Source: an uncultured Sutterella sp. (GTDB lineage Bacteria; Pseudomonadota; Gammaproteobacteria; Burkholderiales; Burkholderiaceae_F). From it: DNA of 64,000 nt. The translations under genes and the position numbers were made by a program. The stretch's first letter is position 1, and the number at the start of each line of letters is the position of its first letter. Under the pieces are notes generated by a model that worked only from the letters and a program-made list of their open reading frames with translations, had not been told where the DNA came from and ran no database searches. Where the stretch lies: assembly GCA_905194315.1 (NCBI GenBank), contig CAJJRX010000001.1:83150-147149 (forward strand), in the 5' to 3' direction. Of the stretch, positions 33,839 to 41,949 are shown piece after piece.

Positions 33839-36421
33839 TTAATCTGAAGTTTGCTCAGGATTATAGGAAATATTGAAACTCCAGGTTTCGGTGTCCGCGC
33901 TTTCACCGGGCTGTTTTGAAAAACCGAGATGAATCATCGTCATTCGCATGGCTTCATTGCCTTTGAGAACATACCCCACAAGGCGGAAAATACCCCGGCG
34001 GCGTGCAGTGTCGATGAGGGTGTTCATCAGCGCCCGGGCCAGTCCCCGGCGCTGCCATGCGTCTTCAACCACAATACCGAACTCGGCTTCACTGTCCTCT
34101 GCGCTCTGATGCCAGTTGGCGAACGCATGGATTTCACCGGCAGACTCAATCACCCAGGCGGATTCCCGGATCGGATCGTGGTCATAGACCTGAGCAATGC
34201 GCTGTGGCGTCAGCTTTGCCCGGGTATGAAACCTCAGGTAGAGGCTTTTTTCGGAGAGTCTTTCGAGGAAAGCGCGAAGGGCGGCAAAGTCCCCGTCGAG
34301 CAGCGGTCGCAGCGTCACTTCAGAGGGACCGGCCATGAGCGTGGTTTCCGCCTCAAGCGGCGAGGGCGGTAGCAGCAGGTGACTGTACTGATCGTCAGCC
34401 TGTGCGGCATCCTGACACAGACTGATCAGAGAGTCGCGAACAACCCACTTCCCGTGATCGGTCACGATATGGAGCACCATTTTCTCGAGTGCCGGGATAC
34501 AGGCAACAGCATCGGAAATTCTTGAGAGACTTTCGGCAAGCTGAAAGCGTCCGGCTGCTGAGACCTCTGAAGGCAGGTCAAGCTCTTTGAGTCTGTCAAC
34601 AGCCTCCCTGAAGCGGAACGGAATCTGCAGCGGCAGCGTCGCGTCCGGAGCACCACCTCCCAGTTGCAGATACGGACCGGTGAGTGCAGAACGCTCGAGG
34701 GTCACCTCAAGCGCACGGGCAGAGTGCGGAATATAGCGCTGAACATGGGCAATAAGTTTGGGCTCGCCCAGAGAGAGTGCTGATATTCTGCGGTGTGCCT
34801 CCTGCCAGGCATGCCGGATTTCTTCCGGGTGATAGTAAACAGCCGGGGGAATCAGGTTCTCAAAACCTTTTGCCCGCAGTTTCACCCAGAGCGGCCAGCC
34901 GAGTGTTCCGGCCTGCGTGAGAATGTCCTCTGTACTCTGACAGACCCAGAGTGGTGTGTTGGTCAGCCCCAGTTTTTCAACCAGCATTCTGCTCTGCGGC
35001 AGTTCCATAGTGAATTTGCGTTTTTCCAGAGAACTCATCACCAGCAGACGGATATCGCGGATCGTGGCAGTGTCGCGAATACGCGGCCGGTCAAGCAGTA
35101 CCTCGTGGCGCTGCGTCCGGTGACGGGTCTGCTCGACCAGGGCGGCAAACACTTTGCAGGCGATCCCGACGGAGGTGAAAACGCTGAGCGGGGTGTTGAG
35201 TGTCTGAGAGAGCCCGCCTCGCATCGCACGGGCATTTCTGTCGCTGAGCCAAACGCTCAGAATCGGTTTCTGTGAACCGGTTGTGTTTTTAATGAGCTGA
35301 CCGAGCGCGAGCGGTGCACTCTCCCCGCCCGTGGGCGGTACGATCAGCAGGAGGGCGTCCGTACTGTCATCCTCAAGGAGCACCGGTAACGCTTTAAGCG
35401 CCTGCTCGAGAGATCCGGGGAGCACCAGAGGATTTTCAATCGCCTCTGTGATGCCGCTCTGGCGAAGCTTTTCCAGTGTCTGAGCGGAGAGCCTTGAGAG
35501 TGCGGCGCCCTGTCCGGAAAACTGACTCACCGCCCACTCCCCGATGCTCTCGCCGAGAGTGGCAACGCACAGCCGGTTGCCGCGGGGCAGCCGGTTGGTC
35601 GCCAGTGTGCTGGTGACGGCCACAAACTCTTCCAGAGTGCCGGTGAGCCATACCTGTGCCTGTCTGAGAATGGATTCCAGAAGCGGATGTTCCCTCAGAG
35701 AGAGGTACGTTGAGAAAACCACGACCCGTTTGTGTCTGGAGGCCTGCTTCAGGGCGGAGAACAGACGGCGCGGATCCCTGATGCGACACAGTTCGACGGC
35801 AATTACGCGGGTGTTTTTATCCGCAGCAAAATGCTCGATCAGTTCCGCCTGCGAGAGGTCGCACTCCGCCCCGGTGCTGATCACGGCCGAAAAGCCGAGC
35901 TCCGTGCCACGGGTATCGTCGAGCATGACACTGGCGATAGCGCGCGTCTGTGTAATAAGGGCGATGTTGCCGGGTTTGGGAAGCTCCTCCCAGACGCTCA
36001 GATTCAGTTTCTGACCGGGCAGCATAATGCCTGCGGCACCCGGACCGATAATGCGTCCGCCGGTGCGGGCCTTCCAGTCCCTGAGCCGTTTTTCTGCCGT
36101 CTGACTCTGCCAGCCGGCAGAGGCGGGAGAGTGAAGAATCATCAGCGAGCAGGAGAGTCCGGAGACATGTTCGATGGTACCGGCTGCCTTTTCCGGACCG
36201 ATGCAGATCTGAACCGCATCGACCGGTTCTCTGAGCTGGCGGATGTCTTTAACACAGCTGTAGCCGTCAAGCGTTTCATATTTCGGATTGACAGGAATCA
36301 GAGTGCTGAGACCTCCGGAGCGGCGTGTTGCACCCCAGACAGAATATCCCGGGCCGGCGGGTCTGGAACTTGCGCCGACAATGACGGTAGAGACAGGGGA
36401 GAGCAACTTCTGTAAGGTCAT
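33839..36421 (-). CDS. Protein lysine acetyltransferase of the Pat/YfiQ (PatZ) type
   Basis: An 860-residue protein with the three-part plan of E. coli PatZ. A CoA-binding NDP-forming acyl-CoA synthetase-like domain comes first (VIVGASSRPAGPGYSVW onward), then an ATP-grasp-like region (about 480-680). A C-terminal GNAT domain closes it (VTLRPLLDGDFAALRAFL, with QRRGLARALM as the acetyl-CoA loop). Proteins of this type acetylate acetyl-CoA synthetase and other targets. The synthetase part is probably non-catalytic, as in PatZ. I chose the ATG at 36421 from family alignment; a GTG at 36454 is possible and neither has a good ribosome-binding site. Confidence 0.82.
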   Translation of the reverse strand: MTLQKLLSPVSTVIVGASSRPAGPGYSVWGATRRSGGLSTLIPVNPKYETLDGYSCVKDIRQLREPVDAVQICIGPEKAAGTIEHVSGLSCSLMILHSPASAGWQSQTAEKRLRDWKARTGGRIIGPGAAGIMLPGQKLNLSVWEELPKPGNIALITQTRAIASVMLDDTRGTELGFSAVISTGAECDLSQAELIEHFAADKNTRVIAVELCRIRDPRRLFSALKQASRHKRVVVFSTYLSLREHPLLESILRQAQVWLTGTLEEFVAVTSTLATNRLPRGNRLCVATLGESIGEWAVSQFSGQGAALSRLSAQTLEKLRQSGITEAIENPLVLPGSLEQALKALPVLLEDDSTDALLLIVPPTGGESAPLALGQLIKNTTGSQKPILSVWLSDRNARAMRGGLSQTLNTPLSVFTSVGIACKVFAALVEQTRHRTQRHEVLLDRPRIRDTATIRDIRLLVMSSLEKRKFTMELPQSRMLVEKLGLTNTPLWVCQSTEDILTQAGTLGWPLWVKLRAKGFENLIPPAVYYHPEEIRHAWQEAHRRISALSLGEPKLIAHVQRYIPHSARALEVTLERSALTGPYLQLGGGAPDATLPLQIPFRFREAVDRLKELDLPSEVSAAGRFQLAESLSRISDAVACIPALEKMVLHIVTDHGKWVVRDSLISLCQDAAQADDQYSHLLLPPSPLEAETTLMAGPSEVTLRPLLDGDFAALRAFLERLSEKSLYLRFHTRAKLTPQRIAQVYDHDPIRESAWVIESAGEIHAFANWHQSAEDSEAEFGIVVEDAWQRRGLARALMNTLIDTARRRGIFRLVGYVLKGNEAMRMTMIHLGFSKQPGESADTETWSFNISYNPEQTSD

Positions 36422-36458
36422 ATCAGTGAGCAGCCGGAAATGTGTTAAGCACACTTAG

Positions 36459-36502
36459 AGTGTACTGTGTTTCGGCCCGACAGGAACGTTTCCGAGTACA
36501 CT
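36459..36502. promoter_or_regulatory. Inverted repeat in the Pat-mtnA divergent region
   Basis: A perfect eight-base inverted repeat (AGTGTACT ... AGTACACT) is separated by 28 bases and also contains GTGTTTCGG / GTTTCCG half-matches. It lies between two divergent start codons, so it may be an operator or a leader hairpin for mtnA. No known riboswitch was recognised. Confidence 0.4.
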
Positions 36503-36598
36503 AACTGTGTCAGGGCGTGAACAGACACACCGCCGGCGGTCTCTGCACCGGTTCGGATGCCGCTGAGAATCAATCAGATTGAACGTTGGAGTTTTTAC

Positions 36599-37684
36599 AT
36601 GAAGGTTGGCAGTCAGGTTTATCGTTGTATCCGTTCTATCCGTGACGGCAGCGCCGTGGAGATTATTGACCAGACACTGCTGCCGTACCGGTTTGAGACG
36701 CGTGTGCTCAGTGACTGGCGCGACTGTGTGGAGGCGATCCGCTCAATGCGGGTTCGCGGAGCTCCGCTGATCGGGGTGACCGGGATCTGGGCTGTGGCGC
36801 TGGCTGTACAGGAGAATCCTGAAAACGAGGCGCTGATGAAGGCTGCGGATGTGATTGCCAAAGCGCGTCCGACTGCGGTGAATCTCTCCTGGGGCGTGAA
36901 GAAAATGCTCAGAGCTCTGATGCCGCGTGATCCCCAGCAGCGCCGTGAGACGGCCATCCGCCTTGCTGAAACCCTCACTCAGGAGGATGTCAACACGTGC
37001 CGCCGTATCGGCGAAGAGGGTGCGAAGCTGATTGCGGAAAAGTACAAGGCACTGCGCCGGCCGGTGAATATTCTCACGCACTGTAACGCCGGGTGGCTTG
37101 CCACTGTTGATTACGGAACAGCACTCTCGCCGGTGTATATCGCTTTTGAGCAGGGTGTGCCGCTCAAGGTCTGGGTGGAGGAAACCCGTCCCCGCAATCA
37201 GGGGCTGCTCACCCAGTGGGAGCTCAAACAGCAGGGTATCCCCAACACGCTGATTGTCGATAATGCCGGCGGGCAGCTTATGCAGCAGGGTGACGTTGAC
37301 ATGGTTATCGTGGGGGCGGACCGTATCACCCGCCGCGGCGACGTGGCAAACAAAGTGGGAACGTATCTCAAAGCGCTTGCCGCCAAAGATAATGACATCC
37401 CGTTTTATGTGGCGGCGCCCGAGTCCACGATCGACTGGACGATTACCGACGGAAAGCGTGAAATAGAAATCGAGGACCGTTCACCTGACGAGGTGCTCAG
37501 TATTCACGGATTTGATGATCAGGGCCATTTGAGTGCCGTGCATATTGCACCGCCTGAGACCCCGGTTTCGAATCCGGCATTTGATGTGACCCACAACCGC
37601 TTTGTGACCGGTATCATCACGGAAAACGGGGTTTTCACGCCGGTGGAACTTTCCGAACGTGCACCGGCCCCCGATAAGGTATAG
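36599..37684 (+). CDS. mtnA: S-methyl-5-thioribose-1-phosphate isomerase MtnA
   Basis: MtnA converts 5-methylthioribose 1-phosphate to 5-methylthioribulose 1-phosphate in salvage of methylthioadenosine. The 361-residue protein has catalytic Cys162 (ILTHCNAG) and Asp241 (VGADRITRRGDVANKVGTY), matching the known active-site Cys and Asp. The ATG at 36599 has GGAG seven bases upstream and is preferred over an ATG 42 bases earlier. The aldolase gene begins 4 bp after its stop. Homology to eIF2B-like proteins is excluded by the active-site residues. Confidence 0.95.
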   Translation: MKVGSQVYRCIRSIRDGSAVEIIDQTLLPYRFETRVLSDWRDCVEAIRSMRVRGAPLIGVTGIWAVALAVQENPENEALMKAADVIAKARPTAVNLSWGVKKMLRALMPRDPQQRRETAIRLAETLTQEDVNTCRRIGEEGAKLIAEKYKALRRPVNILTHCNAGWLATVDYGTALSPVYIAFEQGVPLKVWVEETRPRNQGLLTQWELKQQGIPNTLIVDNAGGQLMQQGDVDMVIVGADRITRRGDVANKVGTYLKALAAKDNDIPFYVAAPESTIDWTITDGKREIEIEDRSPDEVLSIHGFDDQGHLSAVHIAPPETPVSNPAFDVTHNRFVTGIITENGVFTPVELSERAPAPDKV

Positions 37685-37688
37685 CCGT

Positions 37689-38372
37689 ATGGACGAACAG
37701 TACAATCAGGCAGCTGCCGAAGTTATTGATGCCGCTCGTGCTCTTTCCCGCAAAGGGCTTAATGTCAACAAGTCCGGGAACGTGTCCTGCCGGTTCAGCC
37801 TGGACGGCCGGGACGGCATGCTGATCACGCCGACAGGCCTCGCGTACGATCTGCTCACCCCTGCGGATATTCCGTGGATGCCGCTTGCCGAGGGGGCGGG
37901 ACCCGGAGATGCGATCGGGCAGATGCAGCCGTCCTCGGAGTGGCTCATGCACCTGGAGGTGTATCGCCGTAGACCGGATGTGCAGGCGGTGGTTCACACA
38001 CACTCCACTTATGCTACGGCGCTGGCCTGTCAGAATCTGCCCATTCCGCCGTTTCACTACATGGTGGCCGTCAGCGGCGCGAGCAGCATCGGGGTGGTGC
38101 CTTATGCCACCTTCGGTTCGACGGAGCTGGCCCGAAAGGCTGCAGAAGCTCTGTGCAGCGCCAGTGCCTGCCTGCTTGAACATCACGGTGTGCTTGTCGC
38201 CGGGAGCTCACTCGAGCATGCACTCACGCTTGCAAGTGAAGTGGAAAATCTTGCCCATCAGTATGTTATTGTTCGCTCTCTGGGTGAGGTACGCCTCATT
38301 GAAGAGGCGGAAATGCAAAAAATTATCGAAAAGTTTGTGACCTACGGTCAGCCCCGCCGTCGCGGGAAGTGA
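37689..38372 (+). CDS. Class II aldolase of the L-fuculose-phosphate type (candidate methylthioribulose-phosphate aldolase)
   Basis: A 227-residue aldolase/adducin-family protein. Metal ligands and catalytic residues line up with E. coli FucA: Glu84 (PSSEW), His103 and His105 (VVHTHSTYA) and His166 (LLEHHG). MtnA feeds it directly in the same operon (4-bp gap). In Rhodospirillum rubrum and some E. coli a FucA-like aldolase next to MtnA splits 5-methylthioribulose 1-phosphate into DHAP and 2-methylthioacetaldehyde, the DHAP shunt. MtnB is a dehydratase of the same superfamily, so that role remains possible, but the FucA-like motifs and absence of other mtn genes favour the aldolase. Confidence 0.85.
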   Translation: MDEQYNQAAAEVIDAARALSRKGLNVNKSGNVSCRFSLDGRDGMLITPTGLAYDLLTPADIPWMPLAEGAGPGDAIGQMQPSSEWLMHLEVYRRRPDVQAVVHTHSTYATALACQNLPIPPFHYMVAVSGASSIGVVPYATFGSTELARKAAEALCSASACLLEHHGVLVAGSSLEHALTLASEVENLAHQYVIVRSLGEVRLIEEAEMQKIIEKFVTYGQPRRRGK

Positions 38373-38380
38373 GGAATGCA

Positions 38381-38635
38381 ATGGATAAGGCAAAACGGCC
38401 TGAACGCTGGCTGCGTGTGGACGGATCGACCGTTTCGTGTACTGAGAGCATCAAGGTGCTGAATGAAAACTGGGATGAGGCGCGGTCGATGCTTCAGGAT
38501 ATGTTCGAGGACGCGGTGCTGCTCGGCTGCGGGAAGGTTGACTATCGGGAGGCGCTGCATGCGCTTGTGGACTCTCTCGAGTGTGATTATGAGGAACTGC
38601 ATGCGCCGGTGGAGAGCCTGAAAAAGGAAAAATAA
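38381..38635 (+). CDS. Small protein of unknown function downstream of the aldolase
   Basis: An 84-residue protein (MDKAKRPERWLRVDG...) rich in Glu and Asp. Its C-terminal half looks helical. The ATG has GAGG six bases upstream and the gene starts 8 bp after the aldolase stop, so it is very likely translated as part of the mtnA operon. No family was recognised. It has three cysteines and no membrane segment or signal peptide. A strong terminator follows. Confidence 0.65.
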   Translation: MDKAKRPERWLRVDGSTVSCTESIKVLNENWDEARSMLQDMFEDAVLLGCGKVDYREALHALVDSLECDYEELHAPVESLKKEK

Positions 38636-38671
38636 GCCTCTGGGCGGCGGACGCCGACCTCAGATGACAAA

Positions 38672-38703
38672 GGCCCGGGTGAACTCACCCGGGCCCTTTT
38701 TTT
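38672..38703 (+). terminator. Terminator of the mtnA-aldolase operon
   Basis: A perfect 11-bp GC-rich stem (GGCCCGGGTGA/TCACCCGGGCC) with a two-base AC loop is followed by CTTTTTTT on the plus strand. It also lies at the 3' end of convergent aspS. Confidence 0.93.
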
Positions 38704-38722
38704 CAGCCGTTAACCGTAGAAA

Positions 38723-40534
38723 TTACTGACCGGCGATATCGTGGTCTTTCTTCGGTTCGTTGCGCAGACGGATGTGCAGTTCGCGCAGCTGCTTTTCGTC
38801 GACCGTGGACGGCGCCTGCGTGAGCAGACACTGGGCACGCTGGGTCTTCGGGAATGCAATTACGTCGCGGATGGACTCCGCTTCGCACATCATGGTCACA
38901 ATGCGGTCGAGACCGAAGGCGAGACCACCGTGAGGAGGCGCACCGAACTTGAGCGCATCGAGCAGGAAGCCGAATTTCTGACGGGCTTCTTCGGGACCGA
39001 TCTTGAGCGCTTCGAAGACTTTTTCCTGGACTTCTTCGCGGTGGATACGGATGGAGCCGCCACCGATTTCCCAGCCGTTGAGCACCATGTCATAGGCCTT
39101 GGCATAGGCGTGTTCAGGATCGCTCAGCAGACGGTCTTCATGGCCGTCAAGCGGGCTCGTGAACGGGTGATGGCAGGAAACCCAGCGCTGGTCTTCTTCC
39201 GAGTATTCGAACATCGGGAAGTTGATAACCCACAGAGGCTGCCAGCCGGGGGTGAACAGACCGGTCTTCTTGCCGAATTCGGAGTGACCGATCTTCAGGC
39301 GCAGCGCACCGAGGCTGTCCCAGACAATCTTGGCCTTGTCGGCGCCGAAGAAGATCACGTCACCGTTCTTGGCACCGGTGCGTTCCATAATGCCGTTGAG
39401 TTCAGCATCGGAGAGGTTCTTCACGATCGGGCTCTGCAGACCTTCACGGCCTTTTTCGAGCTCGTTGATCTTGATGTAGGCCAGCCCCTTGGCCCCGTAA
39501 ATCTTGACGAATTCGGTGTAGGTGTCGATTTCCGAGCGCGGCATGGCGGCAGCACCGGGCACACGCAGGGCGACAACCTTGCCGTTGTGCAGGGACTTCA
39601 CGCCGGAGAAAACCTTGAATTCGGAGTCGGCAACCAGATCCGTAACTTCAACCAGCTTCAGGTTGACACGAAGGTCAGGCTTGTCAGAGCCGTAGTTGGC
39701 CATGGCGTCATCGTAGAGCATGACCGGGAACGGATCCTTGAGGCTGACATCGAGCACTTCCTTGAACACGGAACGGATCAGGTTTTCCATCAGGTTGCGG
39801 ATTTCGTCCATATTGAGGAAGGACGTTTCAATATCGACCTGGGTGAATTCAGGCTGACGGTCGGCACGGAGGTCTTCGTCACGGAAGCACTTCACGATCT
39901 GATAGTAGCGGTCGAAGCCGGCAACCATCAGAAGCTGTTTGAAGAGCTGCGGAGACTGCGGCAGAGCGTAGAAGCAGCCGTCCTGAACACGAGAGGGCAC
40001 CAGATAGTCTCGGGCGCCTTCAGGCGTGGAGCGGGTCAGCATCGGAGTTTCGATGTCGATGAAGCCGTTCTGATCCAGGAACTTGCGGAAAGCCATCGCG
40101 GCACGATAGCGGGTGCGAAGGTTCTTCTGCATCTGAGGACGACGAAGGTCAAGGACACGGTACGTCAGACGGGTCGTTTCAGAGAGGTTCTCATCATCAA
40201 GATGGAACGGAGGGGTGGCAGAAGGATTGAGGATCTTTAATTCCTGGCAGAGAACTTCAACGCCGCCGGAGATCAGAGAGGGGTTCTTTGTGCCGTCAGG
40301 ACGTGCACGAACCAGCCCTTTGACTTCCAGACAGAATTCATTACGGCACTTGTCTGCAGTTTCAAAAACTTCAGGACGATCAGGGTCGCAGACCACCTGC
40401 ACCAGACCTTCACGATCCCGAAGGTCAATGAAGATAACACCACCATGGTCACGACGGCGATGAGCCCAGCCGTACAGCGTTACAGTTTGGCCGATGAGTT
40501 TTTCATCAACCAAGCCAGAATAAACGGTTCTCAT
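38723..40534 (-). CDS. aspS: Aspartyl-tRNA synthetase
   Basis: A 603-residue class II synthetase of the bacterial AspS form. It has an N-terminal anticodon-binding OB domain (GQTVTLYGWAHRRRDHG), the motif 2 region (FRDEDLRADRQPEFTQVD), a GAD insert and the C-terminal motif 3 (GLAFGLDRIVTMM). The ATG at 40534 (MRTVYSG) has GGAG five bases upstream and is the family start. It may be the non-discriminating form that also charges tRNA-Asn, but this was not resolved. It is monocistronic. Confidence 0.97.
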   Translation of the reverse strand: MRTVYSGLVDEKLIGQTVTLYGWAHRRRDHGGVIFIDLRDREGLVQVVCDPDRPEVFETADKCRNEFCLEVKGLVRARPDGTKNPSLISGGVEVLCQELKILNPSATPPFHLDDENLSETTRLTYRVLDLRRPQMQKNLRTRYRAAMAFRKFLDQNGFIDIETPMLTRSTPEGARDYLVPSRVQDGCFYALPQSPQLFKQLLMVAGFDRYYQIVKCFRDEDLRADRQPEFTQVDIETSFLNMDEIRNLMENLIRSVFKEVLDVSLKDPFPVMLYDDAMANYGSDKPDLRVNLKLVEVTDLVADSEFKVFSGVKSLHNGKVVALRVPGAAAMPRSEIDTYTEFVKIYGAKGLAYIKINELEKGREGLQSPIVKNLSDAELNGIMERTGAKNGDVIFFGADKAKIVWDSLGALRLKIGHSEFGKKTGLFTPGWQPLWVINFPMFEYSEEDQRWVSCHHPFTSPLDGHEDRLLSDPEHAYAKAYDMVLNGWEIGGGSIRIHREEVQEKVFEALKIGPEEARQKFGFLLDALKFGAPPHGGLAFGLDRIVTMMCEAESIRDVIAFPKTQRAQCLLTQAPSTVDEKQLRELHIRLRNEPKKDHDIAGQ

Positions 40535-40724
40535 AAAAGCTCCGATAAAAGCGTCGGCAGCCCACTGGCAGCCGACTTTGAGGAGAGTCGAAAAAAAAAG
40601 AAACGTTGAGCAGTATAAAACCACACAACAGGTAATCAGTCACACAGCTCGTTGTAAAAGCGCCAGAGCCGTGAAGTCCTATTAAGTTTACCCCTATCGC
40701 AAACACTTTTGCGACAAAAGCCCA

Positions 40725-41372
40725 TTAGGACTTGTTCGCACTTTTGCCGCTCTCGGGCTCCTTCGTTTGAGTTAAATCAACTTGTGGAGACATCACACCG
40801 AGTGAGAGATGGAATTTGAAGGCCTGATCGACGGAAATCTCCGTTTTTCTGATCGCTTTCTGCGAAATCATAATGACGTAACCCGAGGTCGGATTCGGTG
40901 CCGTGGGCACGTAAACCGTCACAAGATCATCGGCCTCAACGGTATCCTTGATGAGCTGGCTCGGTGTGGAAACGATAAAGCCGAGCGTCCACTGGTTCTT
41001 CTGCGGGAATTCCACAAGCACCACCTCTTTAAAGCTGTCCGTGTTGTCAGAGAGGATGGTGCTGGCAATTTGTTTGACACCGGAGTAGATCGGGCGGACA
41101 AGCGGAATTCTGTTGAGCAGTGCCTCCCAGAGGCGCAGTACAGCCTGACCGATGTAGTTGGCGACCAGCACCCCGGTGCCCAGAATAACAACCAGAGCGA
41201 TAACAAGACCGAATCCGGGAATGGAGACGCCGAAAAGGGCGTCAGGACGGTAGGCCGGCGGCAGCAGATTAACGATCACATCGCTCCAGCGGATAACCGA
41301 TTCAAGCACCCAGACAGTGATAGCAAGGGGCAACCAGAGAAGCAGGCCGGCAGTGAGATATTTTTTGAGCAT
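40725..41372 (-). CDS. DUF502 family inner-membrane protein
   Basis: A 215-residue protein with two N-terminal hydrophobic segments (about 5-25 and 52-75) and a cytoplasmic C-terminal domain. The DUF502 signatures IPLVRPIYSGVKQ and VYVPTAPNPTSGYV are present. The family is widespread in Proteobacteria with no proven function. It regularly neighbours fmdB and aspS in Betaproteobacteria, as here. Confidence 0.86.
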   Translation of the reverse strand: MLKKYLTAGLLLWLPLAITVWVLESVIRWSDVIVNLLPPAYRPDALFGVSIPGFGLVIALVVILGTGVLVANYIGQAVLRLWEALLNRIPLVRPIYSGVKQIASTILSDNTDSFKEVVLVEFPQKNQWTLGFIVSTPSQLIKDTVEADDLVTVYVPTAPNPTSGYVIMISQKAIRKTEISVDQAFKFHLSLGVMSPQVDLTQTKEPESGKSANKS

Positions 41373-41385
41373 GATTGGCAGCCAT

Positions 41386-41420
41386 AAAAAAGGAGGAAAG
41401 AGTCTCGGACTCCTTCCTCC
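41386..41420 (-). terminator. Hairpin between fmdB and the DUF502 gene
   Basis: The near-perfect stem GGAGGAA-A-GAGTC with GACTC-C-TTCCTCC around a TCG loop is followed on the minus strand by six T. It lies 18 bp after the fmdB stop and would end part of the fmdB transcription before DUF502. Confidence 0.82.
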
Positions 41421-41437
41421 GGAAACCGGTGAAGAGG

Positions 41438-41662
41438 TTACTTCTTCGACTTGGCGTGTGAGGCCGGCAGAGCTTTATGTCCACCGTTAAAGTCAGTGGC
41501 GGCCCAGCCGGAACCCTTCAGTTCAAACCCGGGGGCAGAAAGTTCCTTGACAAGAGTATCTTTACCACATTCAGGACACTGCGTGAGGGGTTTGTCGCTC
41601 ATCTTCTGCAGATAGTCGTGTTCGAAGCCACAGTTGGTGCATTTATAAGCGTAAATAGGCAT
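41438..41662 (-). CDS. FmdB-family zinc-ribbon protein
   Basis: A 74-residue protein starting MPIYAYKCTNCG, with a second CxxC (CPECG) forming a zinc ribbon of the FmdB/CxxC-CxxC SSSS family. A short basic tail follows. The start was placed at the ATG at 41662 because this is the invariant family start; a longer reading has no match. Its role is unknown (putative regulatory protein). Confidence 0.92.
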   Translation of the reverse strand: MPIYAYKCTNCGFEHDYLQKMSDKPLTQCPECGKDTLVKELSAPGFELKGSGWAATDFNGGHKALPASHAKSKK

Positions 41663-41860
41663 GATAAAAACGGTTCTGAAAAACCGGTCATTCAGAAAAG
41701 AAAAACACTGGCGGGAAGAGGAGGTGTATGCCGGGCGCTCTGCACAGAGCACCGGGCGGAGGCGATCAGATCGAGCCTGCTTTCCGACCATATTGAAATT
41801 AGAAGAGGGAAGTTTAGCAGAATTCCGGATGGCAACAGAGGGATTGCCGGGGAATTTGAG

Positions 41861-41911
41861 AAAAGAACACCCCCGGGAGGAGAGATGCTGAAGGATCTCC
41901 TCCCGGGGGTG
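41861..41911 (-). terminator. Terminator downstream of the EF-G-like gene
   Basis: A perfect 16-bp stem (41868-41883 with 41896-41911), very GC-rich, has a 12-base loop. On the minus strand it is followed by TTCTTTTC. It lies 38 bp beyond the EF-G-like stop. Confidence 0.92.
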
Positions 41912-41949
41912 CGGAGCCGGCAGTGTTGGCCGGTTCGTTTCGCTGTCCG

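Noticed and set aside
38741..40240. A plus-strand open frame of about 500 codons opposite aspS.
   Set aside because: It is a shadow of a well-conserved aspS. Similar shadows opposite ahpF (9129-10601) and the TPR gene (19865-21448) were dropped for the same reason.
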